Source of the DNA: Hemerocallis citrina
Taxonomy: Eukaryota > Streptophyta > Magnoliopsida > Asparagales > Asphodelaceae
Direction of reading: 5' to 3'
NCBI GenBank assembly: GCA_017893485.1
Contig: JACEHZ010000198.1
Coordinates: 682,001-746,000 of the forward strand
DNA: 64,000 nt
The notes beneath the pieces are model-generated. The model was given only the letters and a program-made list of their open reading frames with translations. It was not told where the DNA came from and did no database searches. The first letter of the stretch is position 1, and each line of letters starts with the position of its first letter. Position numbers and translations under genes: made by a program. Below, piece by piece: positions 1 through 14,743 of this stretch.

Positions 1-651
1 CCTCCATGTGTTTGCTACATTATGCATCCCTCTCAAATAAGGTTGACGAGTAACTAGCACCTTCGATTGCACAAGAGTGGAGCATATAACTGAACACCTC
101 CTGTGTAATTGTGCCCGATTATGATCCAATCCATTAGCCTTGACTTGAAATGAAATGCGATGACCAACATCAATATCTCGTATCGTATAAAATTCTTTAT
201 TGCCGCAAAATTCCTATTTATATTTTGTACTTGAACTAGGGCCGGCCCCACCCTTGAAGCGGGTGAGGTGGCCGCCTCAGGCCCCCGACGTTTTCACAAT
301 TTTAGCGACCCCAAATTTCTAATTCACTTGTAAATCGAAGCACGTGTTTTGCGCGTAAAAGAAAAATACTATTATTAGGGGCCCCCAAATTAACTATTTG
401 AGTCTTTAATTTTTTTTTTCAAGATTATTTGGGTTTATACTTGAAGACTTGAATGGAATTTGAGACTTTAAATTTGAGTGATTTAAAACAAATTTATATA
501 TTTTCCATATTTTGCTTTTAACAATGTGCAAATTTTTTGTATACATTTTATTTTATTTTATTTTATTTTATTTTATTTTATTTTATTTTGTGTATGGGGA
601 GCCCCATTTCAAGAGTTCGCCTCGGGCCCCGGGAAGTGAGGGCCGGCCCTG
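1..651 (-). repeat. Array unit U0 (partial)
   Basis: Cut by the window edge. The exon relic occupies 1-213 and the hAT copy 237-651, flanked by ACTTGAAC (229-236) and ACTTAAAC (652-659). Confidence 0.9.
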
Positions 652-2042
652 ACTTAAACCCCTGGCTTGCCTATACAAGTACAATACAATTATAACAATG
701 TAGAAATGGTGCATGTGAGATGATCTGAATTCCGAATTAAACAAAACTAATTAAAAAACTTAATTACGTAACATATATATATAGTTATTTCACCAAATGG
801 TTTTAATTAAGCATTTCTTTATTTTAAACGTATAAACACATGCTATAGATGCAATAGTAAATACTTATTAAAAAGATTTGGGGGTGGGGGACCTTAAATT
901 GGAATGAAAATAAAAGACAATATTTAAATCATATTTATATTTTTGCTGTCTTTCTTAAACCAGACTAAATATTTATATTAAAAAACAAAAAACAAAAAAC
1001 AAAAAAATAAAGCATTTTCCCCAACTAGTTGATGTCGGCTAATGAAAGAAAAATAAAACTATTTATTAAATAATACAAAATTTTAACTAACCACCTCTTC
1101 TACTTAGTTACATCTATAACCATTTGTTTATATAAAATCTAACTTCTTTATTAATTAATATACTAGATCATTTTGATTCAAGTAGAGAGCACCACGTGTT
1201 AAATATCAATATTAAAAAATATAAAGTAAAGTTATTGAATTGACCTCTTGGAAACAGATTACATCTGGTTTGTGGAAGACAACTTCGTCACAAATTGCCT
1301 TCATTCGAATCTCTCAAGACAATTAGTAGTCTTCACGTGCCAAATCTGTGAAATTATCAGACAAAATATTATAGGAAAGTACCATGATCGAGTCTTCTTC
1401 CCTCCATGTGTTTGCTACATTATGCATCCCTCTCAAATAAGGTTGACGAGTAACTAGCACCTTCGATTGCACATGAGTGGCGCATATAACTGAACACCTC
1501 CTGTGTAATTGTGCCCCAGTATGATCCAATCCATTAGCCTTGACTTGAAATGAAATGCTATGACCAACATCAATATCTCGTATCGTATAAAATTCTTTAT
1601 TGCCGCAAAATTCCAATTTATATTTTGTACTTGAACTAGGGCCGGCCCCACCCTTGAAGCGGGTGAGGTGGCCGCCTCAGGCCCCCGACGTTTTCGCAAT
1701 TTTAGCGGCCCCAAATTTTTAATTCACTTCTAAATATAGGCACGTATTTTGCGCGTAAAAGAAAAATACTATTATTAGGGGCCCCAAAATTAACTGTTTG
1801 AGCCTTTAATTTTTTTTTGAAGATTATTTGGGTTTATACTTGAAGACTTGAATTGAATTTGAGACTTTAAATTTGAGTGATTTAAAACAAATTTATATAT
1901 TTTGCTTTTTTTGCTTTTAACAATGTGCAAATTTTTTGTATACATTTTATTTTATTTTATTTTATTTTATTTTATTTTTGTGTATGGGGAGCCCCATTTC
2001 AGGAGTTCGCCTCGGGCCCCCGGGAAGTCAGGGCCGGCCCTG
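652..2042 (-). repeat. Array unit U1, type L
   Basis: Exon relic 1245-1613, hAT copy 1637-2042. The base before the exon is changed so that the AG acceptor seen in most units reads TTG here. The L-type TAA precedes the shared TGA. Confidence 0.92.
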
Positions 2043-3436
2043 ACTTAAACCCCTGGCTTGCATATACAAGTACAATACAATTATAACAATATAGAAATGG
2101 TGCATGTGAGATGATCTGAATTCCGGGATTAAACAAAACTAATTAAAAAACTTAATTACGTACCATATATATATAGTTATTTAACCAAATGGTTTTAATT
2201 AAGCATTTCTTTATTTTAAACGTATAAACACATGCTTTAGATGCAATAGTAAATACTTATTAAAAAAATTTGGGGGTGGGGGAACTGAAATTGGAAAGAA
2301 AATAAAAGACAATATTTAAATCATATTTATATTTTTGTTGTCTTTCTTAAACTAGACTAAATATTTATATTAAAAAACAAAAAACAAAAAACAAAAAAAT
2401 AAAGCATTTTCCCAAACTAGTTGATGTCGGCTAATGAAAGAAAAATAAAACAATTTATTAAATAATACGAAATTTTAACTAACCACCTCTTCTACTTAGT
2501 TACATCTATAACCTTTTGTTTATATAAAATCTAACTTCTTTATTAATTAATATACTAGATCATTTTGATTCAAGTAGAGAGCACCACATGTTAAATATCA
2601 ATATTAATAAATATAAAGTAAAGTTATTGAATTGACCTCTTGGAAACAGATTACATCTGGTTTGTGGAAGACAACTTCGTCACAAATTGCCTTCATTCGA
2701 ATCTCTCAAGACAATTAGTAGTCTTCACGTGCCAAATCTGTGAAATTATCAGACAAAATATTATAGGAAAGTACCATGATCGAGTCTTCTTCCCTCCATG
2801 TGTTTGCTACATTATGCATCCCTCTCAAATAAGGTTGACGAGTAACTAGCACCTTCGATTGCACATGAGTGGCGCACATAACCGAACACCTCCTGTGTAA
2901 TTGTGCCCCATTATGATCCAATCCATTAGCCTTGACTTGAAATGAAATGCTATGACCAACATCAATATCTCGTATCGTATAAAATTCATTATTGCCGCAA
3001 AATTCCTATTTATATTTTGTACTTGAACTGGGGCCGACGCCACCCTTGAAGCGGGTGAGGTGGCCGCCTCAGGCCCCCGACATTTTCGCAATTTTAGCGG
3101 CCCCAAATTTTTAATTCACTTAAAAATATAGGCACGTATTTTGCGCGTAATAGAAAAATTCTATTATTAGGGGCCCCAAATTAACTATTTGAGCCTTTAA
3201 ATTTTTTTTTTTGAAGATTATTTGGGTTTATACTTGAAGACTTGAATTGAATTTGAGACTTTAAATTTGAGTGATTTAAAACAAATTTATATATTTTGCA
3301 TATTTTGCTTTTAACAATGCGCAAACTTTTTGTATACATTTTATTTGATTTTATTTTATTTTATTTTATTTTTGTGTATTGGGAGCCCCATTTCAGGAGT
3401 TCGCCTCGGGCCCCCGGGAAGTCAGGGCCGGCCCTG
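2043..3436 (-). repeat. Array unit U2, type L
   Basis: Exon relic 2637-3005, hAT copy 3029-3436. The left hAT terminus is altered to TGGGGCCGACG, and the TTTTA run is short with one TTTGA variant. Confidence 0.92.
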
Positions 3437-4837
3437 ACTTAAATCCCTGGCTTGCCTATACAAGTACAATACAATTATAACAATGTAGAAATGGTGCCTG
3501 TGAGATGATCTGAATTCCGGGATTAAACAAAACTAATTTAAAAACTTAATTACGTACCATATATATATAGTTATTTCACCAAATGGTTTTAATTAAGCAT
3601 TTCTTTATTTTAAACGTATAAACACATGCTTTAGATGCAATAGTAAATACTTATTAAAAAAAATTTTGGGGAGGGGACCTTAAATTGCAACGAAAATAAA
3701 AGACATTATTTAAATCATATTTATATTTTTGCTGTCTTTCTTAAACTAGACTAAATATTTATATTAAAAAATAAAAAACAAAAAACAAAAAAATAAAGCA
3801 TTTTCCCCAACTAGTTGATGTCGGCTAATGAAAGAAAAATAAAACAGTTTATTAAATAATACGAAATTTTAACTAACCACCTCTTCTACTTAGTTACATC
3901 TATAACCATTTGTTTATATAAAATCTAACTTCTTTATTAATTAATATATTAGATCATTTTGATTCAAGTAGAGAGCACCACATGTTATATATCAATATTA
4001 ATAAATATAAAGTAAAGTTATTGAATTGACTTCTTGGAAACAGATTACATCTGGTCTGTGGAAGACAACTTCGTCACAAATTGCCTTCATTCGAATCTCT
4101 CAAGACAAGTAGTAGTCTTAACGTGCCAAATCTATGAAATTATCAGACAAAATATTATAGGAAAGTACCATGATCGAGTCTTCTTCCCTCCATGTGTTTG
4201 CTACATTATGCATCCCTCTCAAATAAGGTTGACGAGTAACTAGCACCTTCGATTGCACAAAAGTGGAGCATATAACTGAACACCTCCTGTGTAATTGTGC
4301 CCCATTATGATCCAATCCATTAGCCTTGACTTGAAATGAAATGCTATGACCAACATCAATATCTCGTATCGTATAAAATTCTTTATTGCCGCAAAATTCC
4401 TATTTATATTTTGTACTTGAACTAGGGCCGGCCCCACCCTTGAAGCGGGTGAGGTGGCCGCGTCAGGCCCCCGACATTTTCGCAATTTTAGCGGCCCAAA
4501 ATTTTTAATTCACTTGTAAATATAGGCACGTATTTTGCGCGTGAAAGAAAAATACTATTATTAGGGGCCCCAAAATTAACTATTTGAGCCTTTAATTTTT
4601 TTTTTTTTGAAGATTATTTGGGTTTATACTTGAAGACTTGAATTGAATTTGAGACTTTAAATTTGAGTGATTTAAAACAAATTTATATATTTTGCATATT
4701 TTGTTTTTAACAATGTGCAAATTTTTTGTATACATTTTATTTTATTTTATTTTATTTTATTTTATTTTATTTTTGTGTATTGGGAGCCCCATTTCAGGAG
4801 TTCGCCTCGGGCCCCCGGGAAGTCAGGGCCGGCCCTG
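3437..4837 (-). repeat. Array unit U3, type S
   Basis: Exon relic 4031-4399, hAT copy 4423-4837. S-type GGTCTGTGG with a private change (GTCTTAACG) in the exon. Confidence 0.92.
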
Positions 4838-6263
4838 ACTTAAATCCCTGGCTTGCCTATACAAGTACAATACAATTATAACAATGTAGAAATGGTGCAT
4901 GTGAGATGATCTGAATTCCGGGATTAAACAAAACTAATTTAAAAACTTAATTACGTACCATATATATATAGTTATTTCACCAAATGGTTTTAATTAAGCA
5001 TTTCTTTATTTTAAACGTATAAACACATGCTTTAGATGCAATAGTAAATACTTATTAAAAAAAAATTGGGGAGGGGACCTTAAATTGCAAAGAAATTAAA
5101 AGACATTATTTAAATCATATTTATATTTTTGCTGTCTTTCTTAAACTAGACTAAATATTTATATTAAAAAATAAAAATCAAAAATCAAAAAAATAAAGCG
5201 TTTTCCCCAACTAGTTGAGGTGGGCTAATGAAAGAAAAATAAAACAGTTTATTAAATAATACGAAATTTTAACTAACCACCTCTTCTACTTAGTTACATC
5301 TATAACCATTTGTTTATATAAAATCTAACTTCTTTATTAATTAATATATTAGATCATTTTGATTCAAGTAGAGAGCACCACATGTTATATATCAATATTA
5401 ATAAATATAAAGTAAAGTTATTGAATTGACTTCTTGGAAACAGATTACATCTGGTCTGTGGAAGACAACTTCGTCACAAATTGCCTTCATTCGAATCTCT
5501 CAAGACAAGTAGTAGTCTTCACGTGCCAAATCTATGAAATTATCAGACAAAATATTATAGGAAAGTACCATGATCGAGTCTTCTTCCCTCCATGTGTTTG
5601 CTACATTATGCATCCCTCTCAAATAAGGTTGACGAGTAACTAGCACCTTCGATTGCACAAAAGTGGAGCATATAACTGAACACCTCCTGTGTAATTGTGC
5701 CCCATTATGATCCAATCCATTAGCCATGACTTGAAATGAAATGCTACGACCAACATCAATATCTCGTATCGTATAAAATTCTTTATTGCCGCAAAATTCC
5801 TATTTATATTTTGTACTTGAACTAGGGCCGGCCCCACCCTTGAAGCGGGTGAGGTGGCCGCCTCAGGCCCCCGACGTTTTCGCAATTTTAGCGGCCCCAA
5901 ATTTTTAATTCACTTGTAAATATAGGCACGTATTTTGCACGTAAAAGAAAAATACTATTATTAGGTGCCCCAAAATTAACTATTTGAGCCTTTAATTTTT
6001 TTTTTGCTGATTATTAGGGATTATACTTGAAGACTTGAATTGAATTTGAGACTTTAAATTTGAGTGATTTAAAACAAATTTATATATTTTGCATATTGTG
6101 CTTTTAACAATGTGCAAATTTTTTGTATACATTTTATTTTATTTTATTTTATTTTATTTTATTTTATTTTATTTTATTATATTTTATTTTATTTTATTTT
6201 TGTGTATGGGGAGCCCCATTTCAGGAGTTCGCCTCGGGCCCCGGGAAGTCAGGGCAGGCCCTG
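4838..6263 (-). repeat. Array unit U4, type S with TGCTGATTATTAGGG hAT
   Basis: Exon relic 5431-5799, hAT copy 5823-6263. Its hAT reads TGCTGATTATTAGGG after the T run (near 6005), shared only with U6, U10 and U17. The TTTTA run has a TTATA interruption. Confidence 0.92.
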
Positions 6264-7674
6264 ACTTAAACCCCTGGCTTGCCTATACAAGTACAATACA
6301 ATTATAACCATGTAGAAATGGTGCATGTGAGATGATCTGAATTCTGGGATTAAACAAAACTAATTTAAAAACTTAATTACGTACCATATATATATAGTTA
6401 TTTCACCAAATTGTTTTAATTAAGCATTTCTTTATTTTAAACGTATAAACTCATGCTTTAGATGCAATAGTAAATACATATTAAAAAATTTGGGGGTGGG
6501 GACCTTAAATTGGAAAGAAAATAAAAGACAATATTTAAATCATATTTATATTTTTGCTGTCTTTCTTTAACTAGACTAAATATTTATATTAAAAAACAAA
6601 AAATAAAAATTAAAAAATAAAGCATTTTCCCCAACTAGTTGATGTCGGCTAATGAAAGAAAAATAAAACAGTTTATTAAATAATACGAAATTTTAACTAA
6701 CCACCTCTTCTACTTAGTTACATCTATAACCATTTGTTTATATAAAATCTAACTTCTTTATTAATTAATATATTAGATCATTTTGATTCAAGTAGAGAGC
6801 TCCACATATTAATAAATATAAAGTAAAGTTATTGAATTGACCTCATGGAAACAGATTACATCTGGTTTGTGGAAGACAACTTCGTCACAAATTGCCTTCA
6901 TTCGAATCTCTCAAGACAAGTAGTAGTCTACACGTGCCAAATCTATGAAATTATCAGAAAAAATATTATAGGAAAGTACCATGATCGAGTCTTCTTCCCT
7001 CCATGTGTTTGCTACATTATGCATCCCTCTCAAATAAGGTTGACGAGTAACTAGCACCTTCGATAGCACAAGAGTGGAGCATATAACTGAACACCTCCTG
7101 TGTAATTGTGCCCCATTATGATCCAATCCATTAGCCTTGACTTGAAATGAAATGCTATGACCAACATCAATATCTCGTATCGTATAAAATTCTTTATTGC
7201 CGCAAAATTCCTATTTATATTTTGTACTTTAACTAGGGCCGGCCCCACCCTTGAAGCGAGTGAGGTGGCCGCGTCAGGCCCCCGACGTTTTCGCAATTTT
7301 AGCGGCCCCAAATTTTTAATTCACTTGTAAATATAGGCACGTATTTTGCGCGTAAAAGAAAAATACTATTATTAGGGGCCCCAAAATTAACTATTTGAGC
7401 CTTTAATTTTTTTTTTTTTTGAAGATTATTTGGGTTTATACTTGAAGACTTGAATTGAATTTGAGACTTTAAATTTGAGTGATTTAAAACAAATTTATAT
7501 ATTTTGCATATTTTGCTTTTAACAATGTGCAAATTTTTTGTATACATTTTATTTTATTTTATTTTATTTTATTTTATTTTATTTTATTTTATTTTATTTT
7601 ATTTTATTTTTCTGTATTGGGAGCCCCATTTCAGGAGTTCGCCTCGGGCCCCCGGGAAGTCAGGGTCGGCCCTG
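6264..7674 (-). repeat. Array unit U5, type Y
   Basis: Exon relic 6842-7210, hAT copy 7234-7674. The left target-duplication variant is ACTTTAAC, shared with U16 and U19. The hAT end reads TTCTGTATTGGG, shared only with U9. Confidence 0.92.
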
Positions 7675-9103
7675 ACTTAAATCCCTGGCTTGCCTATACA
7701 AGTACAATACAAATATAACAATGTAGAAATGGTGCATGTGAGATGATCTGAATTCCGGGATTAAACAAAACTAATTTAAAAACTTAATTACGTACCATAT
7801 ATATATAGTTATTTCACCAAATGGTTTTAATTAAGCATTTCTTTATTTTAAACGTATAAACACATGCTTTAGATGCAATAGTAAATACTTATTAAAAAAA
7901 TTTTTGGGGAGGGGACCTTAAATTGCAAAGAAAATAAAAGACATTATTTAAATCATATTTATATTTTTGCTGTCTTTCTTAAACTAGACTAAATATTTAT
8001 ATTAAAAAATAAAAAACAAAAAACAAAAAAATAAAGCATTTTCCCCAACTAGTTGATGTCGGCTAATGAAAGAAAAATAAAACAGTTTATTAAATAATAC
8101 GAAATTTTAACTAACCACCTCTTCTACTTAGTTACATCTATAACCATTTGTTTATATAAAATCTAACTTCTTTATTAATTAATATATTAGATCATTTTGA
8201 TTCAAGTAGAGAGCACCACATGTTATATATCAATATTAATAAATATAAAGTAAAGTTATTGAATTGACTTCTTGGAAACAGATTACATCTGGTCTGTGGA
8301 AGACAACTTCGTCACAAATTGCCTTCATTCGAATCTCTCAAGACAAGTAGTAGTCTTCACGTGCCAAATCTATGAAATTATCAGACAAAATATTATAGGA
8401 AAGTACCATGATCGAGTCTTCTTCCCTCCATGTGTTTGCTACATTATGCATCCCTCTCAAATAAGGTTGACGAGTAACTAGCACCTTCGATTGCACAAAA
8501 GTGGAGCATATAACTGAACACCTCCTGTGTAATTGTGCCCCATTATGATCCAATCCATTAGCCATGACTTGAAATGAAATGCTATGACCAACATCAATAT
8601 CTCGTATCGTATAAAATTCTTTATTGCCGCAAAATTCCTATTTATATTTTGTACTTGAACTAGGGCCGGCCCCACCCTTGAAGCGGGTGAGGTGGCCTCC
8701 TCAGGCCCCCGATGTTTTCGCAATTTTAGCGGCCCCAAATTTTTAATTCACTTGTAAATATAGGCACGTATTTTGCACGTAAAAGAAAAATACTATTATT
8801 AGGTGCCCCAAAATTAACTATTTGAGCCTTTAATTTTTTTTTTTTGCTGATTATTAGGGTTTATACTTGAAGACTTGAATTGAATTTGAGACTTTAAATT
8901 TGAGTGATTTAAAACAAATTTATATATTTTGCATATTGTGCTTTTAACAATGTGCAAATTTTTTGTATACATTTTATTTTATTTTATTTTATTTTATTTT
9001 ATTTTATTTTATTTTATTTTATTTTATTTTATTTTATTTTTGTGTATGGGGAGCCCCATTTCAGGAGTTCGCCTCGGGCCCCGGGAAGTCAGGGTAGGCC
9101 CTG
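7675..9103 (-). repeat. Array unit U6, type S
   Basis: Exon relic 8269-8637, hAT copy 8661-9103. First unit of the higher-order repeat; partner U10 lies 5635 bp downstream. Both carry GTGGCCTCCTCAGG in the hAT copy. Confidence 0.92.
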
Positions 9104-10480
9104 ACTTAAACCCCTGGCTTGCCTATACAAGTACAATACAATTATAACCATGTAGAAATGGTGCATGTGAGATGATCTGAATTCTGGGATTAAACAAAAC
9201 TAATTAAAAAACTTAATTACGTACCATATATATATAGTTATTTCACCAAATGGTTTTAATTAAGCATTTCTTTATTTTAAACGTATAAACTCATGCTTTA
9301 GATGCAATAGTAAATACATATTAAAAAATTTGGGGGTGGGGACCTTAAATTGGAAAGAAAATAAAAGACAATATTTAAATCATATTTATATTTTTGCTGT
9401 CTTTCTTTAACTAGACTAAATATTTATATTAAAAAACAAAAATTAAAAATTAAAAAATAAAGCATTTTCCCCAACTAGTTGATGTCGGCTAATGAAAGAA
9501 AAATAAAACAGTTTATTAAATAATACGAAATTTTAACTAACCACCTCTTCTACTTAGTTACATCTATAACCATTTGTTTATATAAAATCTAACTTCTCTA
9601 TTAATTAATATATTAGATCATTTTGATTCAAGCAGAGAGCTCCACATATTAATAAATATAAAGTAAAGTTATTGAATTGACCTCATGGAAACAGATTACA
9701 TCTGGTTTGTGGAAGACAACTTCGTCACAAATTGCCTTCATTCGAATCTCTCAAGACAAGTAGTAGTCTACACGTGCCAAATCTATGAAATTATCAGACA
9801 AAATATTATAGGAAAGTACCATGATCGAGTCTTCTTCCCTCCATGTGTTTGCTACATTATGCATCCCTCTCAAATAAGGTTGACAAGTAACTAGCACCTT
9901 CGATAGCACAAGAGTGGAGCAGATAACTGAACACCTCCTGTGTAATTGTGCCCCATTATGATCCAATCCATTAGCCTTGACTTGAAATGAAATGCTATGA
10001 CCAACATCAATATCTCGTATCGTATAAAATTCTACATTGCCACAAAATTCCTATTTATATTTTTTACTTGAACTAGGGCCGGCCCCACCCTTGAAGCAGG
10101 TGAGGTGGCCGCCTCAGGCCCCCGACATTTTCGCAATTTTAGCGGCCCCAAATTTCTAATTCACTTGTAAATCGAGGCACGTATTTTGCGCGTAAAAGAA
10201 AAATACTATTATTAGGGCCCCCAAATTAACTATTTGAGCCTTTAATTTTTTTTTTTTGAAGATTATTTGGGTTTATACTTGAAGACTTGAATTGAATTTG
10301 AGACTTTAAATTTGAGTGATTTAAAACAAATTTATATATTTTGCATATTTTGCTTTTAACAATGTGCAAATTTTTTGTATACATTTTATTTTATTTTATT
10401 TTATTTTATTTTATTTTGTGTATGAGGAGCCCCATTTCAAGAGTTCACCTCGGGCCCCCGGGAAGTCAGGGCCGGCCCTG
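9104..10480 (-). repeat. Array unit U7, type Y
   Basis: Exon relic 9682-10050, hAT copy 10074-10480. Has the TTCTACATTGCCACAAAA variant of the exon start, shared with U11, U14 and U18. Partner of U11 (offset 5640 bp). Confidence 0.92.
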
Positions 10481-11883
10481 ACTTAAACCCTTGGCTTGCC
10501 TATACAAGTACAATACAATTATAACAATGTAGAAATGGTGCATGTGAGATGATCTGAATTCCGGGATTAAACAAAACTAATTTAAAAACTTAATTACGTA
10601 CCATATATATATAGTTATTTCACCAAATGGTTTTAATTAAGCATTTCTTTAATTTAAACGTATAAACACATGCTTTAGATGCAATAGTAAATATTTATTA
10701 AAAAGATTTGGGGGTGGGGGACCTTAAATTGGAAAGAAAATAAAAGACAATATTTAAATCATATTTATATTTTTGCTGTCTTTCTTAAACTAGACTAAAT
10801 ATTTATATTAAAAAACAAAAAACAAAAAACAAAAAAATAAAGCATTTTCCCCAACTAGTTGATGTCGGCTAATGAAAGAAAAATAAAACAGTTTATTAAA
10901 TAATACGAAATTTTAACTAACCACCTCTTCTACTTAGTTACATCTATAACCTTTTGTTTATATAAAATCTAACTTCTTTATTAATTAATATACTAGATCA
11001 TTTTGATTCAAGTAGAGAGCACCACATGTTAAATATCAATATTAATAAATATAAAGTAAAGTTATTGAATTGACCTCTTGGAAACAGATTACATCTGGTT
11101 TGTGGAAGACAACTTCGTCACAAATTGCCTTCATTCGAATCTCTCAAGACAATTAGTAGTCTTCACGTGCCAAATCTGTGAAATTATCAGACAAAATATT
11201 ATAGGAAAGTACCATGATCGAGTCTTCTTCCCTCCATGTGTTTGCTACATTATGCATCCCTCTCAAATAAGGTTGACGAGTAACTAGCACCTTCGATTGC
11301 ACATGAGTGGCGCACATAACCGAACACCTCCTGTGTAATTGTGCCCCATTATGATCCAATCCATTAGCCTTGACTTGAAATGAAATGCTATGACCAACAT
11401 CAATATCTCGTATCGTATAAAATTCTTTATTGCCGCAAAATTCCTATTTATATTTTGTACTTGAACTAGGGCCGACCCCACCCTTGAAGCGGGTGAGGTG
11501 GCCGCCTCAGGCCCCCGACATTTTCGCAATTTTAGCGGCCCCAAATTTTTAATTCACTTAAAAATATAGGCACGTATTTTGCGCGTAATAGAAAAATACT
11601 ATTATTAGGGGCCCCAAATTAACTATTTGAGCCTTTAAATTTTTTTTTTGAAGATTATTTGGGTTTATACTTGAAGACTTGAATTGAATTTGAGACTTTA
11701 AATTTGAGTGATTTAAAACAAATTTATATATTTTGCTTATTTTGCTTTTAACAATGCGCAAACTTTTTGTATACATTTTGTTTTATTTTATTTTATTTTA
11801 TTTTATTTTATTTTATTTTTGTGTATGGGGAGCCCCATTTCAGGAGTTCGCCTCGGGCCCCCGGGAAGTCAAGGCCGGCCCTG
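10481..11883 (-). repeat. Array unit U8, type L
   Basis: Exon relic 11075-11443, hAT copy 11467-11883. Partner of U12 (offset 5641 bp). Confidence 0.92.
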
Positions 11884-13309
11884 ACTTAAACCCCTGGCTT
11901 GCCTATACAAGTACAATACAATTATAACAATGTAGAAATGGTGCGTATGAGATGATATGAATTCCGGGATTAAACAAAACTAATTTAAAAACTTAATTAC
12001 GTACCATATATATATAGTTATTTCACCAAATGGTTTTAATTAAGCATTTCTTTATTTTAAACCTATAAACACATGCTTTAGATGCAATAGTAAATACTTA
12101 TTAAAAAATTTTTTTGGTGGGGGACCTTAAATTGGAAAGAAAATAAAAGACAATATTTAAATCATATTTATATTTTTGCTGTCTTTCTTAAACTAGACTA
12201 AATGTTTATATTAAAAAACAAAAAACAAAAAACAAAAAAATGAAGCATTTTCCCCACCTAGTTGATGTCGGCTAATGAAAGAAAAATAAAACAGTTTATT
12301 AAATAATACGAAATTTTAACTAACCACCTCTTCTACTTAGTTACATCTATAACCATTTGTTTATATGAAATCTAACTTCTTTATTAATTAATATATTAGA
12401 TCATTTTGATTCAAGTACAGAGCACCACATGTTATATATCAATATTAATAAATATAAAGTAAAGTTATTGAATTGACCTCTTGGAAACAGATTACATCTG
12501 ATTTGTGGAACACAACTTCGTCACAAATTGCCTTCATTCGAATCTCTCAAGACAAGTAGTAGTCTTCACGTGCCAAATCTATGAAATTATCAGACAAAAT
12601 ATTATAGGAAAGTACCATGATCGAGTCTTCTTCCCTCCATGTGTTTGCTACATTATGCATCCCTCTCAAATAAGGTTGACGAGTAACTAGCACCTTCGAT
12701 TGCACAAGAGTGGAGCATATAACTAAACACCTCCTGTGTAATTATGCCCCATTATGATCCAATCCATTAGCCTTGACTTGAAATGAAATGCTATGACCAA
12801 CATCAATATCTCGTATCGTATAAAATTCTTTATTGCCGCAAAATTCCTATTTATATTTTGTACTTGAACTAGGGCCGGCCCCACCCTTGAAGCGGGTGAG
12901 GTGGCTGCGTCAGGCCCCCGACGTTTTCGCAATTTTAGCGGCCCCAAATTTTTAATTCACTTGTAAATATAGGCACGTATTTTGCGCGTAAAAGAAAAAT
13001 ACTATTATTAGGGGCCCCCAAATTAACTATTTGAGCCTTTAATTTTTTTTTTTTTGAAGATTATTTGGGTTTGTACTTGAAGACTTAAATTGAATTTGAG
13101 ACTTTAAATTTGAGTGATTTAAAACAAATTTATATATTTTGCATATTTTGCTTTTAACAATGTGCAAATTTTTTGTATACATTTTATTTTATTTTATTTT
13201 ATTTTATTTTATTTTATTTTATTTTATTTTATTTTATTTTATTTTTCTGTATTGGGAGCCCCATTTCAGGAGTTCGCCTCGGGCCCCCGGGAAGTCAGGG
13301 TCGGCCCTG
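11884..13309 (-). repeat. Array unit U9, S-like
   Basis: Exon relic 12478-12846, hAT copy 12870-13309. Private changes CTGATTTGTGGAACAC in the exon. Shares GTGCGTATGAGATGATATG and the ACCTATAAACAC variant with U13 (offset 5641 bp). Confidence 0.92.
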
Positions 13310-14743
13310 ACTTAAATCCCTAGCTTGCCTATACAAGTACAATACAATTATAACAATGTAGAAATGGTGCATGTGAGATGATCTGAATTCCGGGATTAAA
13401 CAAAACTAATTTAAAAACTTAATTACGTACCATATATATATAGTTATTTCACCAAATGGTTTTAATTAAGCATTTCTTTATTTTAAACGTATAAACACAT
13501 GCTTTAGATGCAATAGTAAATACTTATTAAAAAAAATTTTGGGGAGGGGACCTTAAATTGCAAAGAAAATAAAAGACATTATTTAAATCATATTTATATT
13601 TTTGCTGTCTTTCTTAAACTAGACTAAATATTTATATTAAAAAATAAAAAACAAAAAACAAAAAAATAAAGCATTTTCCCCAACTAGTTGATGTCGGCTA
13701 ATGAAAGAAAAATAAAACAGTTTATTAAATAATACGAAATTTTAACTAACCACCTCTTCTACTTAGTTACATCTATAACCATTTGTTTATATAAAATCTA
13801 ACTTCTTTATTAATTAATATATTAGATCATTTTGATTCAAGTAGAGAGCACCACATGTTATATATCAATATTAATAAATATAAAGTAAAGTTATTGAATT
13901 GACTTCTTGGAAACAGATTACATCTGGTCTGTGGAAGACAACTTCGTCACAAATTGCCTTCATTCGAATCTCTCAAGACAAGTAGTAGTCTTCACGTGCC
14001 AAATCTATGAAATTATCAGACAAAATATTATAGGAAAGTACCATGATCGAGTCTTCTTCCCTCCATGTGTTTGCTACATTATGCATCCCTCTCAAATAAG
14101 GTTGACGAGTAACTAGCACCTTCGATTGCACAAAAGTGGAGCATATAACTGAACACCTCCTGTGTAATTGTGCCCCATTATGATCCAATCCATTAGCCAT
14201 GACTTGAAATGAAATGCTATGACCAACATCAATATCTCGTATCGTATAAAATTCTTTATTGCCGCAAAATTCCTATTTATATTTTGTACTTGAACTAGGG
14301 CCGGCCCCACCCTTGAAGCGGGTGAGGTGGCCTCCTCAGGCCCCCGATGTTTTCGCAATTTTAGCGGCCCCAAATTTTTAATTCACTTGTAAATATAGGC
14401 ACGTATTTTGCACGTAAAAGAAAAATACTATTATTAGGTGCCCCAAAATTAACTATTTGAGCCTTTAATTTTTTTTTTTTGCTGATTATTAGGGTTTATA
14501 CTTGAAGACTTGAATTGAATTTGAGACTTTAAATTTGAGTGATTTAAAACAAATTTATATATTTTGCATATTGTGCTTTTAACAATGTGCAAATTTTTTG
14601 TATACATTTTATTTTATTTTATTTTATTTTATTTTATTTTATTTTATTTTATTTTATTTTATTTTATTTTATTTTATTTTTGTGTATGGGGAGCCCCATT
14701 TCAGGAGTTCGCCTCGGGCCCCGGGAAGTCAGGGTAGGCCCTG
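13310..14743 (-). repeat. Array unit U10, type S
   Basis: Exon relic 13904-14272, hAT copy 14296-14743. Near-identical copy of U6, with a slightly longer TTTTA run. Confidence 0.92.

Noticed and set aside
1248..1457. Repeated 69-codon plus-strand frames (METDYIW-type, beginning at TTG) in nearly every unit
   Set aside because: They are the antisense of the deadenylase exon relic, start at a non-ATG codon in most units, and are conserved only because the DNA is repeated.
1454..1714. 86-codon minus-strand frames starting MGPLKLRK in most units
   Set aside because: They run from hAT terminal DNA into the exon in the wrong frame; the SYNILSD/QEV frame is the one with family motifs.
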